11,106 nucleotides of DNA from Desulfobulbaceae bacterium (GCA_026986885.1 JALSNT010000341.1:1-11106); one strand, 5' to 3'; numbered from the stretch's first letter, positions 1-7,670 are shown. The notes: generated by a model not told the origin, from the sequence alone. A program made the numbers and translations.

Positions 1-270
1 TTCATGGCTGAGCAAGGACTGGCTGCCCATTTCCCGAAGATAAATATTCATGGGATCGTTGCTCGTCCCTACCCGGCCGCCGTCACTCCTTCTTCGATCT
101 CGACCTGTACGACGATCGTCCGAAATTCTTCGCTCGGTCTTTCCCAAAGCAAACTCCCACTCATCTCTATTCCCTTCATCGGATGATTTTACCATGGAAT
201 CATCAAGATCAAGGGTAAACTCTTCGCCGGTTTCCAATTCCAAATCCGAATCCGAATCGTTACAGTCCAT
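1..270 (-). CDS. rpoD: RNA polymerase sigma-70 factor, N-terminal part (probably RpoD), cut by window edge
   Basis: Ninety codons are visible from an ATG at 270 running off the left edge. The last 20 residues, with DPMNIYLREMG at residues 72-82, match sigma-70 region 1.2, which in primary sigma factors reads close to DPVRMYLREMG. The position directly downstream of dnaG on the same strand supports RpoD, the housekeeping sigma factor that directs RNA polymerase to promoters. Ahead of region 1.2 I see no recognisable region 1.1: residues 1-25 are strongly acidic and residues 47-62 are an Arg/Asp-rich tract with RRISD, DRRTG and RDRRR in succession. The start is uncertain. In-frame ATGs also exist at 312 and 351, but the peptide they add looks non-coding, and none of the three has a strong ribosome-binding site. 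The 202-bp gap to dnaG (271-472) holds no other convincing gene. A group 2 (RpoS-like) sigma factor is the main alternative. Confidence 0.78.
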   Translation of the reverse strand, partial: MDCNDSDSDLELETGEEFTLDLDDSMVKSSDEGNRDEWEFALGKTERRISDDRRTGRDRRRSDGGRVGTSNDPMNIYLREMGSQSLLSHE

Positions 271-472
271 TACTCTCTGCCGGAGACTCCGCTCCTCTCC
301 AGAACTCAACATCCTGTACGCCGGCAAAAAAACAATGCCGACGCACCCCATTTTTCCCTGCGGCTTTTCTTGTTAACAACACGCAACGATCAAACCTGAA
401 TTGACAAAAAACAACACTGGTTTCTACTGTTGCGGCCTCCTTTTAGAGTACGGATTTGTAATGTACCAGTAT

Positions 473-2290
473 TTACTCATTTTTCAACAAGTTATCACAA
501 AAACCCGTTCTTTTTCTCCCACACTCCTGTTTCCTCCGCAACAGCGCCATCATTTTTTCCCGGTCTCCGGCCGCCTGTGCCTCCCGGATTCGCTGCAGCA
601 GTTCCGCCTCCTCCTGCAGGCGTCGTTCTTCCTGTAACCATGCCAGCAGCTCCTTACACATGGCCCGGGAACCGGAATCATCTTCCGCCGTACCGTTGCC
701 GGCCCGCAGAAAAAGACCGGCCGCATATCTCCTGGCCCCGCCTTCCGGAAGCGCTGAAAAAATTTTCTCCGGCGAACAATTCCCCTGTCGACGAATTTCC
801 TTTAAAAACGCTATAAAATCAAGGAGCATCCGTTCCTGAACAACGCTTTCCAGTCCCGCGGCCAGCAGATCATCAAAAAACTCGGGATAGAGGAGTAAAA
901 AATCAAACAACTGGCGGTAACGGCGGGGAAGCTTTTCCGGTCCTGTCCAATGCCCGTCCTCCGGCGGGGGAGCCACCGTCGATTGCACCCGTACGGCTGC
1001 CGTTGACATCCGCTCCGGCGACACACCCAGTTTTTCGCTGAAATGGGCAATCATCAACGCCCTCTGGTCGGCATCACCGGCTTTCAGCAAAGGCTGCAAC
1101 TCGGCAATAATACGATTCTTACCGTCCAGGGTAAGACCATGCCGCCGGGCCAGGGCATCAAAGACAAATTCAGGCAGGGGTGCGGCCCCGTCGATCAAGG
1201 CGATAACGGCATCAACACCCTGTTCCCGCACCATGCTGTCCGGGTCCTGACCCTCGGGCAGCAGTGCAACTCCGGCCGCCAGCCGTTCCGAAAGAAAAAA
1301 CGGCACGGAACGCATGGCGGCCTTAAAACCGGCGGCATCGCCGTCAAAGAGAAGGACCACCTGTTCACAGTAGCCGCGCAGGGAACGGACATGCTGCCTG
1401 GTAAGCGAGGTGCCCAGGGGCGCGACCACATTATCGAGACCGTGTACGGCCAGCGATAAAAGGTCGAAATTTCCTTCGACAACCAGGGCCTTCTGCTGCC
1501 TGCGAATGACCTCCCGGTGTTGATAGAGGCCAAAAAGCAACCTGCTCTTATCAAAAATCTTACTTTCCGGCGAGTTCATGTATTTCGGCTTGCCGTCACC
1601 GAGTATCCTGCCGCCGAATGCAACCACCCGACCACTCATATCATAGATGGGAAAGAGCACGCGATCACGAAAACGATCATAATAACCGCCCTGTTCTTTT
1701 TTGACCGCCAGCCCCGCCCGTTCAATATCGGCAACGGCCATGCCGTTTTTCTGCAAAAGGCCGGTAATGAAATTCCAGCCGCCGTGATCAGGACCGGGCG
1801 CATAACCAAGCCGGTATTTTTCGATAAAATCATCAGGAATCCCGCGACCGGCGAGATAGGAACGGGCATTTTCCGCTACGGGAGAATCCGTCAAGGTCTG
1901 CTGATAAAGAGCTGCCGCCGCTTCATTAACCGCATACAACCGGTCGCGCTGCCGAAGCTGTTCCTGCTGGGCAGGAGTCAATACCCGTTCAGGCAGGTCG
2001 ATACCGGCGCGCCGGGCAAGTTCTTTCAAGGCCTCGGGAAAAGAGAGGCGATGATACTTCATCATAAAGGTGAAGACATCCCCTGATTCGCCACAGCCGA
2101 AACAATGAAAAAACTGCCGCCCGGGATTAACGGAAAACGACGGTGTTTTTTCGGCATGAAAGGGACAGAGGCCTACATAATTGACGCCGGCCTTTTTCAA
2201 TTCGATATTTTCGCCGATCAAACGGACAATATCCGTACTCTCACGAACCCTGTCTTTAACCTCGTCCCGTTGCCTGAAGGCAGGGTTCAC
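473..2290 (-). CDS. dnaG: DNA primase DnaG
   Basis: This 605-residue protein makes the RNA primers for replication and is full length for the family. The N terminus has the CHC2 zinc ribbon (C42, H45, C63, C66; CPFHAEKTPSF then FHCFGCGESGD). The RNA-polymerase-like core follows, with FGGRILGDGKPKYMNSPE at about residues 225-242. The Toprim catalytic centre has EGNFD at 272-276, DGD at 316-318 and LPEGQDPD at 344-351. The C-terminal roughly 170 residues fit the helicase-binding domain, more variable and ending in a charged helix. I take the GTG start at 2290 because a GGGAGG ribosome-binding site lies 6 nt upstream; an ATG within that spacer is out of frame and meets a stop at once. Primases usually have Tyr or Met at the third position of EG(Y/M)xD, and here it is Asn, a mild variation. 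Transcription proceeds toward the sigma factor gene; no terminator is visible between them. Confidence 0.97.
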   Translation of the reverse strand: MNPAFRQRDEVKDRVRESTDIVRLIGENIELKKAGVNYVGLCPFHAEKTPSFSVNPGRQFFHCFGCGESGDVFTFMMKYHRLSFPEALKELARRAGIDLPERVLTPAQQEQLRQRDRLYAVNEAAAALYQQTLTDSPVAENARSYLAGRGIPDDFIEKYRLGYAPGPDHGGWNFITGLLQKNGMAVADIERAGLAVKKEQGGYYDRFRDRVLFPIYDMSGRVVAFGGRILGDGKPKYMNSPESKIFDKSRLLFGLYQHREVIRRQQKALVVEGNFDLLSLAVHGLDNVVAPLGTSLTRQHVRSLRGYCEQVVLLFDGDAAGFKAAMRSVPFFLSERLAAGVALLPEGQDPDSMVREQGVDAVIALIDGAAPLPEFVFDALARRHGLTLDGKNRIIAELQPLLKAGDADQRALMIAHFSEKLGVSPERMSTAAVRVQSTVAPPPEDGHWTGPEKLPRRYRQLFDFLLLYPEFFDDLLAAGLESVVQERMLLDFIAFLKEIRRQGNCSPEKIFSALPEGGARRYAAGLFLRAGNGTAEDDSGSRAMCKELLAWLQEERRLQEEAELLQRIREAQAAGDREKMMALLRRKQECGRKRTGFCDNLLKNE

Positions 2291-2350
2291 GCCATACCTC
2301 CCGGACCGGGACAGCTATGAAATATTTTCCCGTTTACAAATATCATCGAC

Positions 2351-2401
2351 AAGTCACCTGAGGTTCATTAGAGTTTAATATAGGCTTAAATTGAGCGTTT
2401 C
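2351..2401. repeat. Weak 11-bp-phased 7-mer series in the dnaG / 2426 divergent region
   Basis: Between the divergent genes, the plus strand shows GGTTCAT at 2362, GTTTAAT at 2373 and GCTTAAA at 2384, each 7 bp followed by a 4-bp spacer. Weaker units flank them (AAGTCAC at 2351, GCGTTTC at 2395). The period and the G-N-T-T-A-A pattern resemble the arrays in front of pstS and phoU, where the plus strand reads GATTAGA or GGTTAGG. Matches are poorer here, and no -10 hexamer lies at the 9-bp distance seen in those two. The only -10-like word for the plus-strand genes is TAATAT at 2376-2381, inside the series and without a good -35. This may be a degenerate regulatory array or chance in an AT-rich spacer. 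Confidence 0.25.
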
Positions 2402-2402
2402 A
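2389..2402 (+). repeat. 14-bp repeat, copy 1
   Basis: The word aattgagcgtttca occurs here in the leader of the 2426 gene and again at 5073-5086 in the pstS-pstB spacer. Both copies are followed three or four bases later by atcc. The first copy is upstream of the gene it precedes; the second is antisense to pstB transcription. No function is known to me, and a 14-bp match somewhere in 11 kb is not very improbable by chance. Confidence 0.4.
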
Positions 2403-2425
2403 TTCATCCACAGCAGGGAGGAAAC

Positions 2426-3154
2426 ATGGCGCCGGACATCGACAAAATGCTCTCATACGAGATCAAAAAGGAGATTGCCGACCGATATTTCGGCTTTCGC
2501 AAACTCATCGAAGAGGATATCAAGGAATACGACAGCCTTGTTATTACCGCCTTCAGAAGCCTTGAGCAAAAAATCGGCTTTGATCTGGTCAGGCTGTATA
2601 TTCTACTGAAAAGTGAACAGCTTATCCATGACTTTTTTCAAGTAGCCGGCCTTGATGAGCGACTTTTTTACGATCCCTACCTGGCGGAATCGCCCACCAT
2701 CAGAAAACGGGTGTTCGCCGATATGCAGCCGCACGGTCTGACCAGAAAGAGCCGGTTTGTCAATATGGTGGCCGACAGGTACAGGGATCTCGTCAACCAT
2801 CTGGAAGAATACAGGGACAACCTGGAGGAACTCAAGGAGGAACAGGAAACCATTGCCGAGGAGATCAACCTCTTCTATCAAAAAAACGACCTCAGCACCA
2901 TCATGGGATTTCTGCGCGGCCTCGGCGGCACTGGGTCGTACAAGTCCGGCGCCATGGAAGGCGGCCTGACACCACAGACCGGCCAAAACCTGGAAAAAAA
3001 GATGCGGGTCAATCCGCCGCCGCCCGTGGAAAAAACACTGCCGGACCTGCCGGAAATTCGTCCATACAGGGAAATAAAGCACGAACTGGAACCCATCATT
3101 GAACGGGCCTACCGCCTGCAGGGCGAGCCGGAAATGCGCCAATTCATTTCTTAA
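2426..3154 (+). CDS. Conserved-looking hypothetical coiled-coil protein
   Basis: I do not recognise this 242-residue protein. It has no signal peptide or membrane segment and is rich in charged residues, so it should be cytoplasmic. Residues 1-85 look like a helical domain, including RYFGFRKLIEEDIKEYDSL. Residues 115-150 (HLEEYRDNLEELKEEQETIAEE region) should form a coiled coil. A Gly-rich stretch (FLRGLGGTG, about 162-170) and a Pro-rich linker (PPPP at 197-200) lead to a final helical tail. The ATG at 2426 has an excellent ribosome-binding site, GGGAGG, 5 bp upstream. Its stop overlaps the start of the antiporter gene (TAATG), so the two are co-transcribed and probably translationally coupled. 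Codon use resembles the neighbours, with no sign of transfer. A role linked to the antiporter is inference from position only. Confidence 0.85.
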   Translation: MAPDIDKMLSYEIKKEIADRYFGFRKLIEEDIKEYDSLVITAFRSLEQKIGFDLVRLYILLKSEQLIHDFFQVAGLDERLFYDPYLAESPTIRKRVFADMQPHGLTRKSRFVNMVADRYRDLVNHLEEYRDNLEELKEEQETIAEEINLFYQKNDLSTIMGFLRGLGGTGSYKSGAMEGGLTPQTGQNLEKKMRVNPPPPVEKTLPDLPEIRPYREIKHELEPIIERAYRLQGEPEMRQFIS

Positions 3155-4113
3155 TGGCAACAGGTTATTCGATCATGCTGCATGCCGTTACCCTTGTAGT
3201 CGGCGGCCTGATTATGCTGGTCGGCGGCGGTGAAGCGCTGGTCGGCGGCGCGACCAGACTGGCCGCTCGCCTGGGGATGAAGCCGCTGTTGATCGGCCTG
3301 ACAATAGTGGCTTTCGGCACCTCGGTTCCAGAGCTTTTTGTCAGCCTGACAGCGGCTTTTCATGGATATCCCGACATCATGATCGGCAATGTCATCGGCT
3401 CCAACATAGCCAATGTCGGCCTTATCCTGGGTTGCTGCGCCCTGCTCGCCCCGCTCACCCTGACCATAGGGGAAGTATGGACGGAACTGCTGCTGGTGAC
3501 CGGCGGCGGAGTTCTCCTCATGCTTTGCAGCGGTTACGGCTTTTTTCCCCGGGCCATGGGCCTGCTCTTTGTCCTGACCCTGATCGGCTATACCATAGTG
3601 GTCGGCCTTAACGGACGTAGCGGACAAAACGACGCTCGACAAGGTGGGCAACCGCCGGAGCAGACGATGGGATTACCGCTCATGCTGGCCCTGATTCTCC
3701 TGGGCCTGCTGCTGCTGGCGGCCGGCTCAAACCTCTTTATCAGAGGCGCCGTTGATCTGGCCCGTTATTTCGGTATCAGCGAGTTGATCATCGGCCTGAC
3801 CCTTACCGCCATCGGCACTTCCCTGCCCGAACTGGCGGCCTCCCTGTCCGCCCTGCGGCATAATGAATCCGGCCTGTTGATCGGCAATGTTATCGGTTCC
3901 AACATGTTTAACCTGTTCATGGTCCTGGGCCTGACCGGTCTGCTCAAACCCTTTCCACTGTCGTCGGTCCTTTTACATCGCGATCTACCGGTCATGCTCG
4001 CCTTTACCCTGGTCCTGATCCCCATTCTCCACAAAACCGGGGGCACCAGGCGTCTGCACGGCCTGCTGTTGACAGGCGGCTATCTCTTGTACTGTCTCAG
4101 TTTGATGGAGTAA
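3154..4113 (+). CDS. CaCA-family calcium/sodium antiporter (YrbG-like)
   Basis: This 319-residue inner-membrane protein is about the normal size for a bacterial K+-independent Na+/Ca2+ exchanger of the YrbG type, with about ten hydrophobic segments. Both inverted alpha repeats are intact. Repeat 1 has GTSVPE at 55-60 and GNVIGSN at 78-84; repeat 2 has GTSLPE at 221-226 and GNVIGSN at 244-250. The two Glu residues in these motifs are the ion-binding acids of the family. A hydrophilic loop at about 153-171 separates the two halves, as expected. I place the start at the ATG that overlaps the upstream stop (TAATG), which suits reinitiation since no ribosome-binding site is visible. An ATG at 3175 (MLHAVTL) fits the usual family N terminus and is the alternative. 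The cation actually moved cannot be told from sequence. The gene ends 26 bp from the convergent pstB stop, with no terminator hairpin visible between. Confidence 0.93.
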   Translation: MATGYSIMLHAVTLVVGGLIMLVGGGEALVGGATRLAARLGMKPLLIGLTIVAFGTSVPELFVSLTAAFHGYPDIMIGNVIGSNIANVGLILGCCALLAPLTLTIGEVWTELLLVTGGGVLLMLCSGYGFFPRAMGLLFVLTLIGYTIVVGLNGRSGQNDARQGGQPPEQTMGLPLMLALILLGLLLLAAGSNLFIRGAVDLARYFGISELIIGLTLTAIGTSLPELAASLSALRHNESGLLIGNVIGSNMFNLFMVLGLTGLLKPFPLSSVLLHRDLPVMLAFTLVLIPILHKTGGTRRLHGLLLTGGYLLYCLSLME

Positions 4114-4139
4114 TCGTGACCGTTGACCAGAGGCTGCAA

Positions 4140-5033
4140 TCAGACAAAACGCCCGGTAATATAATCCTCGGTCAGCCGGTGGCGGGGATTGGTGAAAACA
4201 CGATCGGTGCTGCTTACCTCAATCAGGTTACCGAGATGGAAATAAGCGGTTCTCTGGGAGATCCGGGCCGCCTGCTGCATATTATTGGTAACGATGACAA
4301 TGGTATACTGCTCCCGCAACTCGGCTATTAAATCCTCAACCGTGGCCGTGGCGATCGGATCAAGGGCTGAGCAGGGTTCGTCCATGAGGATGACTTCCGG
4401 CCGCACGGCTATGGCCCGGGCAATGCACAATCGTTGCTGCTGACCACCGGACAGTCCCGTGCCCGGCTGATTCAGCCGGTCGTTGACCTCTTGCCACAAA
4501 CCCGCCTTTTGCAAAGAGCCTTCAACTATCGCGTCCAGCTCCGTCCGGGATGATGCCAGGCCGTGGATGCGCGGCCCGTAAGCCACATTTTCATAGATGG
4601 ATTTCGGAAAAGGATTTGGTTTCTGGAAAACCATACCCACTTCGGCCCGCAGCGGTACGACATCGATATCCCGGCCATAAATATTGCGCTCATCCAGGAA
4701 TATATCGCCGCTTACCCGGCAGGTATCAATGGTGTCATTCATGCGGTTCAGGCAGCGCAAAAAAGTGGATTTGCCGCAACCGGACGGTCCGATCATGGCC
4801 AGAACCTCATTGGCGGCCACATCAATGGAAACATCCTTAATCGCATGTTTGTCCCCATAATAGACATTGACCTCCCTGCAGGTCATGCGGGGATTATCGA
4901 CAAAGGGCTCGCCGACGGTTCGCCGGTCTTCTCTGCCGGTCAACTCCCCGTTCATGCCGGCTCTGTGCAAGCCCTCTGTTTTTGCAGAAGAGACATCCCG
5001 GATACCGGAAGCTGCATCTATGGTTGTTGCCAT
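4140..5033 (-). CDS. pstB: Phosphate ABC transporter ATP-binding protein PstB
   Basis: PstB is the cytoplasmic ATPase that drives PstC/PstA. From the ATG at 5033 it has 297 residues: a variable 50-residue N-terminal extension, then the ABC domain. Walker A is GPSGCGKST at 82-90, the Q-loop Gln is at 137 (VFQKPNPFP), the signature LSGGQQQR is at 194-201, and Walker B VILMDE is at 214-219 with catalytic Glu219. The start is chosen for its AGGA ribosome-binding site 6 nt upstream; an upstream in-frame ATG at 5117 would add 28 residues that do not look like PstB. One oddity is the switch (H-loop) position: PstB normally reads VTHNMQQAAR, but here it is [10 protein letters not shown], with Asn250 encoded by AAT (4286-4284). 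The gene is last in the run, 103 bp after pstS, and probably shares the promoter in front of pstS. Confidence 0.97.
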   Translation of the reverse strand: MATTIDAASGIRDVSSAKTEGLHRAGMNGELTGREDRRTVGEPFVDNPRMTCREVNVYYGDKHAIKDVSIDVAANEVLAMIGPSGCGKSTFLRCLNRMNDTIDTCRVSGDIFLDERNIYGRDIDVVPLRAEVGMVFQKPNPFPKSIYENVAYGPRIHGLASSRTELDAIVEGSLQKAGLWQEVNDRLNQPGTGLSGGQQQRLCIARAIAVRPEVILMDEPCSALDPIATATVEDLIAELREQYTIVIVTNNMQQAARISQRTAYFHLGNLIEVSSTDRVFTNPRHRLTEDYITGRFV

Positions 5034-5072
5034 TTTTCTATCCTGAAAAAATGAGTGATGAGGTGATAGCTG

Positions 5073-5086
5073 AATTGAGCGTTTCA
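5073..5086 (+). repeat. 14-bp repeat, copy 2
   Basis: This is the second copy of aattgagcgtttca, in the 103-bp spacer between pstS and pstB, 40 bp before the pstB start. Read in the pstB direction it is TGAAACGCTCAATT. Copy 1 is at 2389-2402. The spacer also has a short CGGAG/CTCCG inverted repeat at 5094-5109 with no T tract. Confidence 0.4.
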
Positions 5087-5136
5087 CCCCATCCGGAGTC
5101 TGCGCTCCGTTGGTCAAATCCGGTGGTGGAACTGTA

Positions 5137-6195
5137 TTATTTACCGAGTACCAGCGGCTTCAATACCCCGGCATCGGCAGCGGACTGCCTGCGCTCGGCA
5201 TCAGGCGCGGGGATCAAACCCTTGTCGGCAAGGTAGCCCTCCGGCCCCCAGGCCCTGTCACTGGTAAACTCGGCGATATATTCAGTCATACCGGGGACGA
5301 TACCGACATGGGAATCCTTGACATAAAAAAAAAGCGGCCGGGACAGTGGATATCTGCCATCGGCAATATTATCAAAGGTGGGAGCAGCCCCACCGACAAA
5401 TGAACCCTGAAGTTTGTCCCCGTTCTGATCCAGATAGGAAAAGCCGAAAATCCCCAGAGCATCGGGATCGGCCTCGAGTTTCTGAACGATCAGGTTATCG
5501 TTTTCACCTGCCTCAATATAGGCACCATCCTCACGGACAGCATGACAGAGAGCCTTGAATTTCTTTTTATCCGTCTTTTTCAATGCCTTGATCCACCCGA
5601 TCTTTTGGCAACCGCCCTGCATGGCCAGCTCAACAAAGGCGTCACGGGTTCCCGAGGTAGGCGGAGGTCCGAAAACCTCAATCTTCATGGCCGGCAGAGA
5701 CGAATTGACCTCCTTCCAGGTTGTATACGGGTTGGCAACCGTTTTTTCACCGCCCCTGGGATCGGGCACGTCTCTGGCCAACGCAAGATAGATATCTTTT
5801 TTGGTCAGCTTCAGCTGCGGTGCGGCCCTGGAACCGGCCAGAACGATACCGTCATAACCAATTTTAACCTCGGTGATTTTTATTACCCCGTTTTTCCGGC
5901 ATTTTTCATATTCAGACATTTTGATACGGCGGGAAGCATTGGTAATGTCGGGAGTATTGATATCATTGCCGGCACAAAACAGTTTCATACCGCCGCCTGA
6001 ACCGGTGGACTCTATTTTAGGTGTTTTAAATTTTGTTGTTTTACCGAACTGTTCAGCCACGGCAGCGGCAAAGGGATATACCGTTGAAGAGCCGACAATT
6101 GCAATATAATCACGACCGGATGCCCCGAAACCATTTAAGGCCGCAGCAGCAACAAGCATGGAGGCCGCAGTAAGGATTATACTTTTCTTCCACAT
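5137..6195 (-). CDS. pstS: Phosphate-binding periplasmic protein PstS
   Basis: PstS captures phosphate in the periplasm and delivers it to PstC/PstA. From the ATG at 6195 it has 352 residues, starting with a signal peptide: MWKK, a hydrophobic stretch, and likely cleavage near residues 25-26 (NGFGA/SG). There is no lipobox. Phosphate-binding loops of the family are visible: GSSTVYP at 35-41, STGSGGG at 63-69, [10 protein letters not shown] around Asp83, and SGTRD at 181-185. The start is supported by AGGAAG about 8 nt upstream and by the signal peptide beginning there; an earlier in-frame ATG at 6267 would add 24 residues ahead of the signal peptide. The gene lies between pstA and pstB rather than first in the operon, and has its own regulatory region at 6196-6349 with a phased repeat array. 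High demand for the binding protein would explain a separate promoter. Confidence 0.97.
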   Translation of the reverse strand: MWKKSIILTAASMLVAAAALNGFGASGRDYIAIVGSSTVYPFAAAVAEQFGKTTKFKTPKIESTGSGGGMKLFCAGNDINTPDITNASRRIKMSEYEKCRKNGVIKITEVKIGYDGIVLAGSRAAPQLKLTKKDIYLALARDVPDPRGGEKTVANPYTTWKEVNSSLPAMKIEVFGPPPTSGTRDAFVELAMQGGCQKIGWIKALKKTDKKKFKALCHAVREDGAYIEAGENDNLIVQKLEADPDALGIFGFSYLDQNGDKLQGSFVGGAAPTFDNIADGRYPLSRPLFFYVKDSHVGIVPGMTEYIAEFTSDRAWGPEGYLADKGLIPAPDAERRQSAADAGVLKPLVLGK

Positions 6196-6292
6196 TATTA
6201 GGCTTCCTGAATAGCAGTTAATTAAAGGACGCCTGAAATACGCCTCAGTTTTTGTTACAAAAAACACGAAGTTAATAACTCATTGTAGCCTC

Positions 6293-6298
6293 TTTATA
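6293..6298 (-). promoter_or_regulatory. Candidate -10 of the pstS promoter
   Basis: TATAAA on the minus strand starts 9 bp after the last unit of the phased array (6308-6314). PhoB-activated promoters place the box about 10 bp from the -10 with no good -35, and that is the layout here. The predicted transcript would start near 6286 and have a leader of about 90 nt before the pstS ATG. A second -10-like word, TACAAT at 6287-6282, is the alternative. Confidence 0.55.
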
Positions 6299-6307
6299 AT
6301 CAGGCCA

Positions 6308-6347
6308 TATTAGAATTGGATTAGAAAATGATTAAAAAGAGATTAGA
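6308..6347 (-). promoter_or_regulatory. Candidate Pho box array upstream of pstS (four 7-mers, 11-bp period)
   Basis: In the direction of pstS transcription the four units are TCTAATC (6347-6341), TTTAATC (6336-6330), TCTAATC (6325-6319) and TCTAATA (6314-6308), each separated by exactly 4 bp. A 7+4 direct repeat on one DNA face is the geometry bound by PhoB dimers, and phoB lies in the same locus. The unit sequence differs from the enterobacterial CTGTCAT box. The array begins 2 bp after the pstA stop codon. PhoB as the bound protein is inferred from geometry, placement and the matching array at 9793-9832. Confidence 0.75.
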
Positions 6348-6349
6348 CC

Positions 6350-7663
6350 TTACCGGGGCCGTTCAAATTTCTTGCGCAAAAAGACGGCCAGTCCATTCAT
6401 GCTGATTAAAAGGGCCAGTAACACCATGATGGCGGCCGAAGTTCTCTCGACAAATGCCCGCTCCGGTGCATCGGCCCAGAGATATATCTGTACCGGCAAC
6501 ACCGTTGCCGGGTCGGTAAAGCCGTGGGGGACGTCCGCGATAAAGGCCACCATTCCGATCATCAACAGAGGTGCGGCTTCCCCCAGGGCCTGGGCCATAC
6601 CAATAATGGTCCCGGTCATCATGCCGGGCATGGCCAGGGGAAGGATATGGTGAATAATAGCCTGCATTTTGGAAGCACCGATTGCAAAGGCCGCTTCACG
6701 AATGGACGACGGCACCGACTTCAACGATGCCCTTGAGGTGATGATAATGGTCGGCAGGGTCATCAGGGTGAGTACCAGGCCGCCGACCAGGGGTGATGAT
6801 CGGGGCATATTGAAAAAATTGAGAAAGACCGCCAGACCGAGCAGGCCGAAAATAATGGGGGGGACGGCGGCAAGATTGTTGATATTGACCTCGATAAAAT
6901 CGGTCCACCTGTTGCGGGGGGCAAATTCCTCAAGATAAACGGCCGTTGCCGCCCCTATGGAAAAGGAAAGGGTCAGGGTAACAATGAGCGTGAAAAAAGA
7001 ACCGGCTACCGCCCCATGAATACCGGCAAGTTCGGGCTCCCGGGAATCACCGGCGGTAAAAAAAGTGGTATTAAATTTTTCTTTCAGGAGTCCGCCGGCC
7101 ACCAGCCGGTCAATCCAGCCAATCTGTTGATCGGTCAGTCGCCGTTCACTCTCCGGGACGTCACGGCGGATATACCCTTTAAGAAACATATCCACCTCAT
7201 CATCGACGGGCAGCCATATCTTGAGGGTTTTACCGATCAGGCTGGTGTCGTGGATGATATGATTCTGTAAAATAAAGGCCGCCCCGATACTGATCAGCTT
7301 ATTTAATTTACGTTTATCGCGGCGGTCTTTGACTTCCGGAAACATCCGCTGCAGGGATTTCTTTACCAGGCCGCCGTAATCTGCAGCGGCAAGATTATCG
7401 ACATCAAACATGGCCGGATCAAAATGTACCTTGAGCAGTATCTCGGCCTGTTCAAAGGCCGACCAGCCATTGACAACAATAGATCCAAAAAGAATTCCTA
7501 AAAAACCAATAGTTACAATAACGGCTCCCAAACCGCAACGCCTGAACCAGCGTTCTTTACGATAGCGGCGCGCCAGGCAGCGATTAATCAGCTCCATGGT
7601 GCTTGCACCATTCTCTGCGGCCATATTTGATGATCCGTTTTCAGGGTCAGGTCGATGATCCAT
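6350..7663 (-). CDS. pstA: Phosphate ABC transporter permease PstA, long form with DUF3333-type insert
   Basis: PstA is one of two inner-membrane subunits of the phosphate channel. From the ATG at 7663 it has 437 residues, well above the roughly 280-300 of the short form. The N-terminal 40 residues are cytoplasmic, then one membrane helix (about 44-64), then a roughly 140-residue hydrophilic section (about 70-205) of the kind called DUF3333, presumably periplasmic. The MetI-type permease domain follows from about 213. The coupling (EAA) loop is REAAFAIGASKMQAIIHHILPL at about 322-343, and the LGEAAPLLMIG motif is at about 360-370. The start has AGGTGG just upstream, only 7 bp after the pstC stop, so the two are coupled. 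Alternative in-frame ATGs at 7624 and 7597 lack good ribosome-binding sites. The stop abuts the pstS regulatory array. Confidence 0.95.
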   Translation of the reverse strand: MDHRPDPENGSSNMAAENGASTMELINRCLARRYRKERWFRRCGLGAVIVTIGFLGILFGSIVVNGWSAFEQAEILLKVHFDPAMFDVDNLAAADYGGLVKKSLQRMFPEVKDRRDKRKLNKLISIGAAFILQNHIIHDTSLIGKTLKIWLPVDDEVDMFLKGYIRRDVPESERRLTDQQIGWIDRLVAGGLLKEKFNTTFFTAGDSREPELAGIHGAVAGSFFTLIVTLTLSFSIGAATAVYLEEFAPRNRWTDFIEVNINNLAAVPPIIFGLLGLAVFLNFFNMPRSSPLVGGLVLTLMTLPTIIITSRASLKSVPSSIREAAFAIGASKMQAIIHHILPLAMPGMMTGTIIGMAQALGEAAPLLMIGMVAFIADVPHGFTDPATVLPVQIYLWADAPERAFVERTSAAIMVLLALLISMNGLAVFLRKKFERPR

Positions 7664-7670
7664 ATGCCAC

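Noticed and set aside
272..276. Asn in the DnaG Toprim motif (EGNFD, protein residues 272-276) as a sign of inactivity
   Set aside because: The catalytic Glu and the DxD acids are intact and the third position is variable in the family, so activity is expected. Coordinates here are protein residues, not bases.
380..444. Strong AAAAGGAGG ribosome-binding-like site on the minus strand (444-436) between dnaG and the sigma gene
   Set aside because: No start codon follows at usable distance. The nearest GTG is 18 nt away and gives only a 14-codon hydrophobic frame.
1517..2086. Long open frame of 189 codons on the plus strand opposite dnaG
   Set aside because: It lies wholly antisense to well-supported dnaG, has no ribosome-binding site or recognisable domain, and is explained by dnaG codon bias. 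The same applies to open frames opposite 2426-3154, the antiporter, PhoU and PhoB.
4114..4139. Bidirectional terminator between the convergent antiporter and pstB genes
   Set aside because: The 26-bp spacer has no inverted repeat or T-rich tail.
5094..5109. CGGAG/CTCCG hairpin between pstS and pstB as a terminator
   Set aside because: It has a five-bp stem and no T tract, so it is too weak to call.
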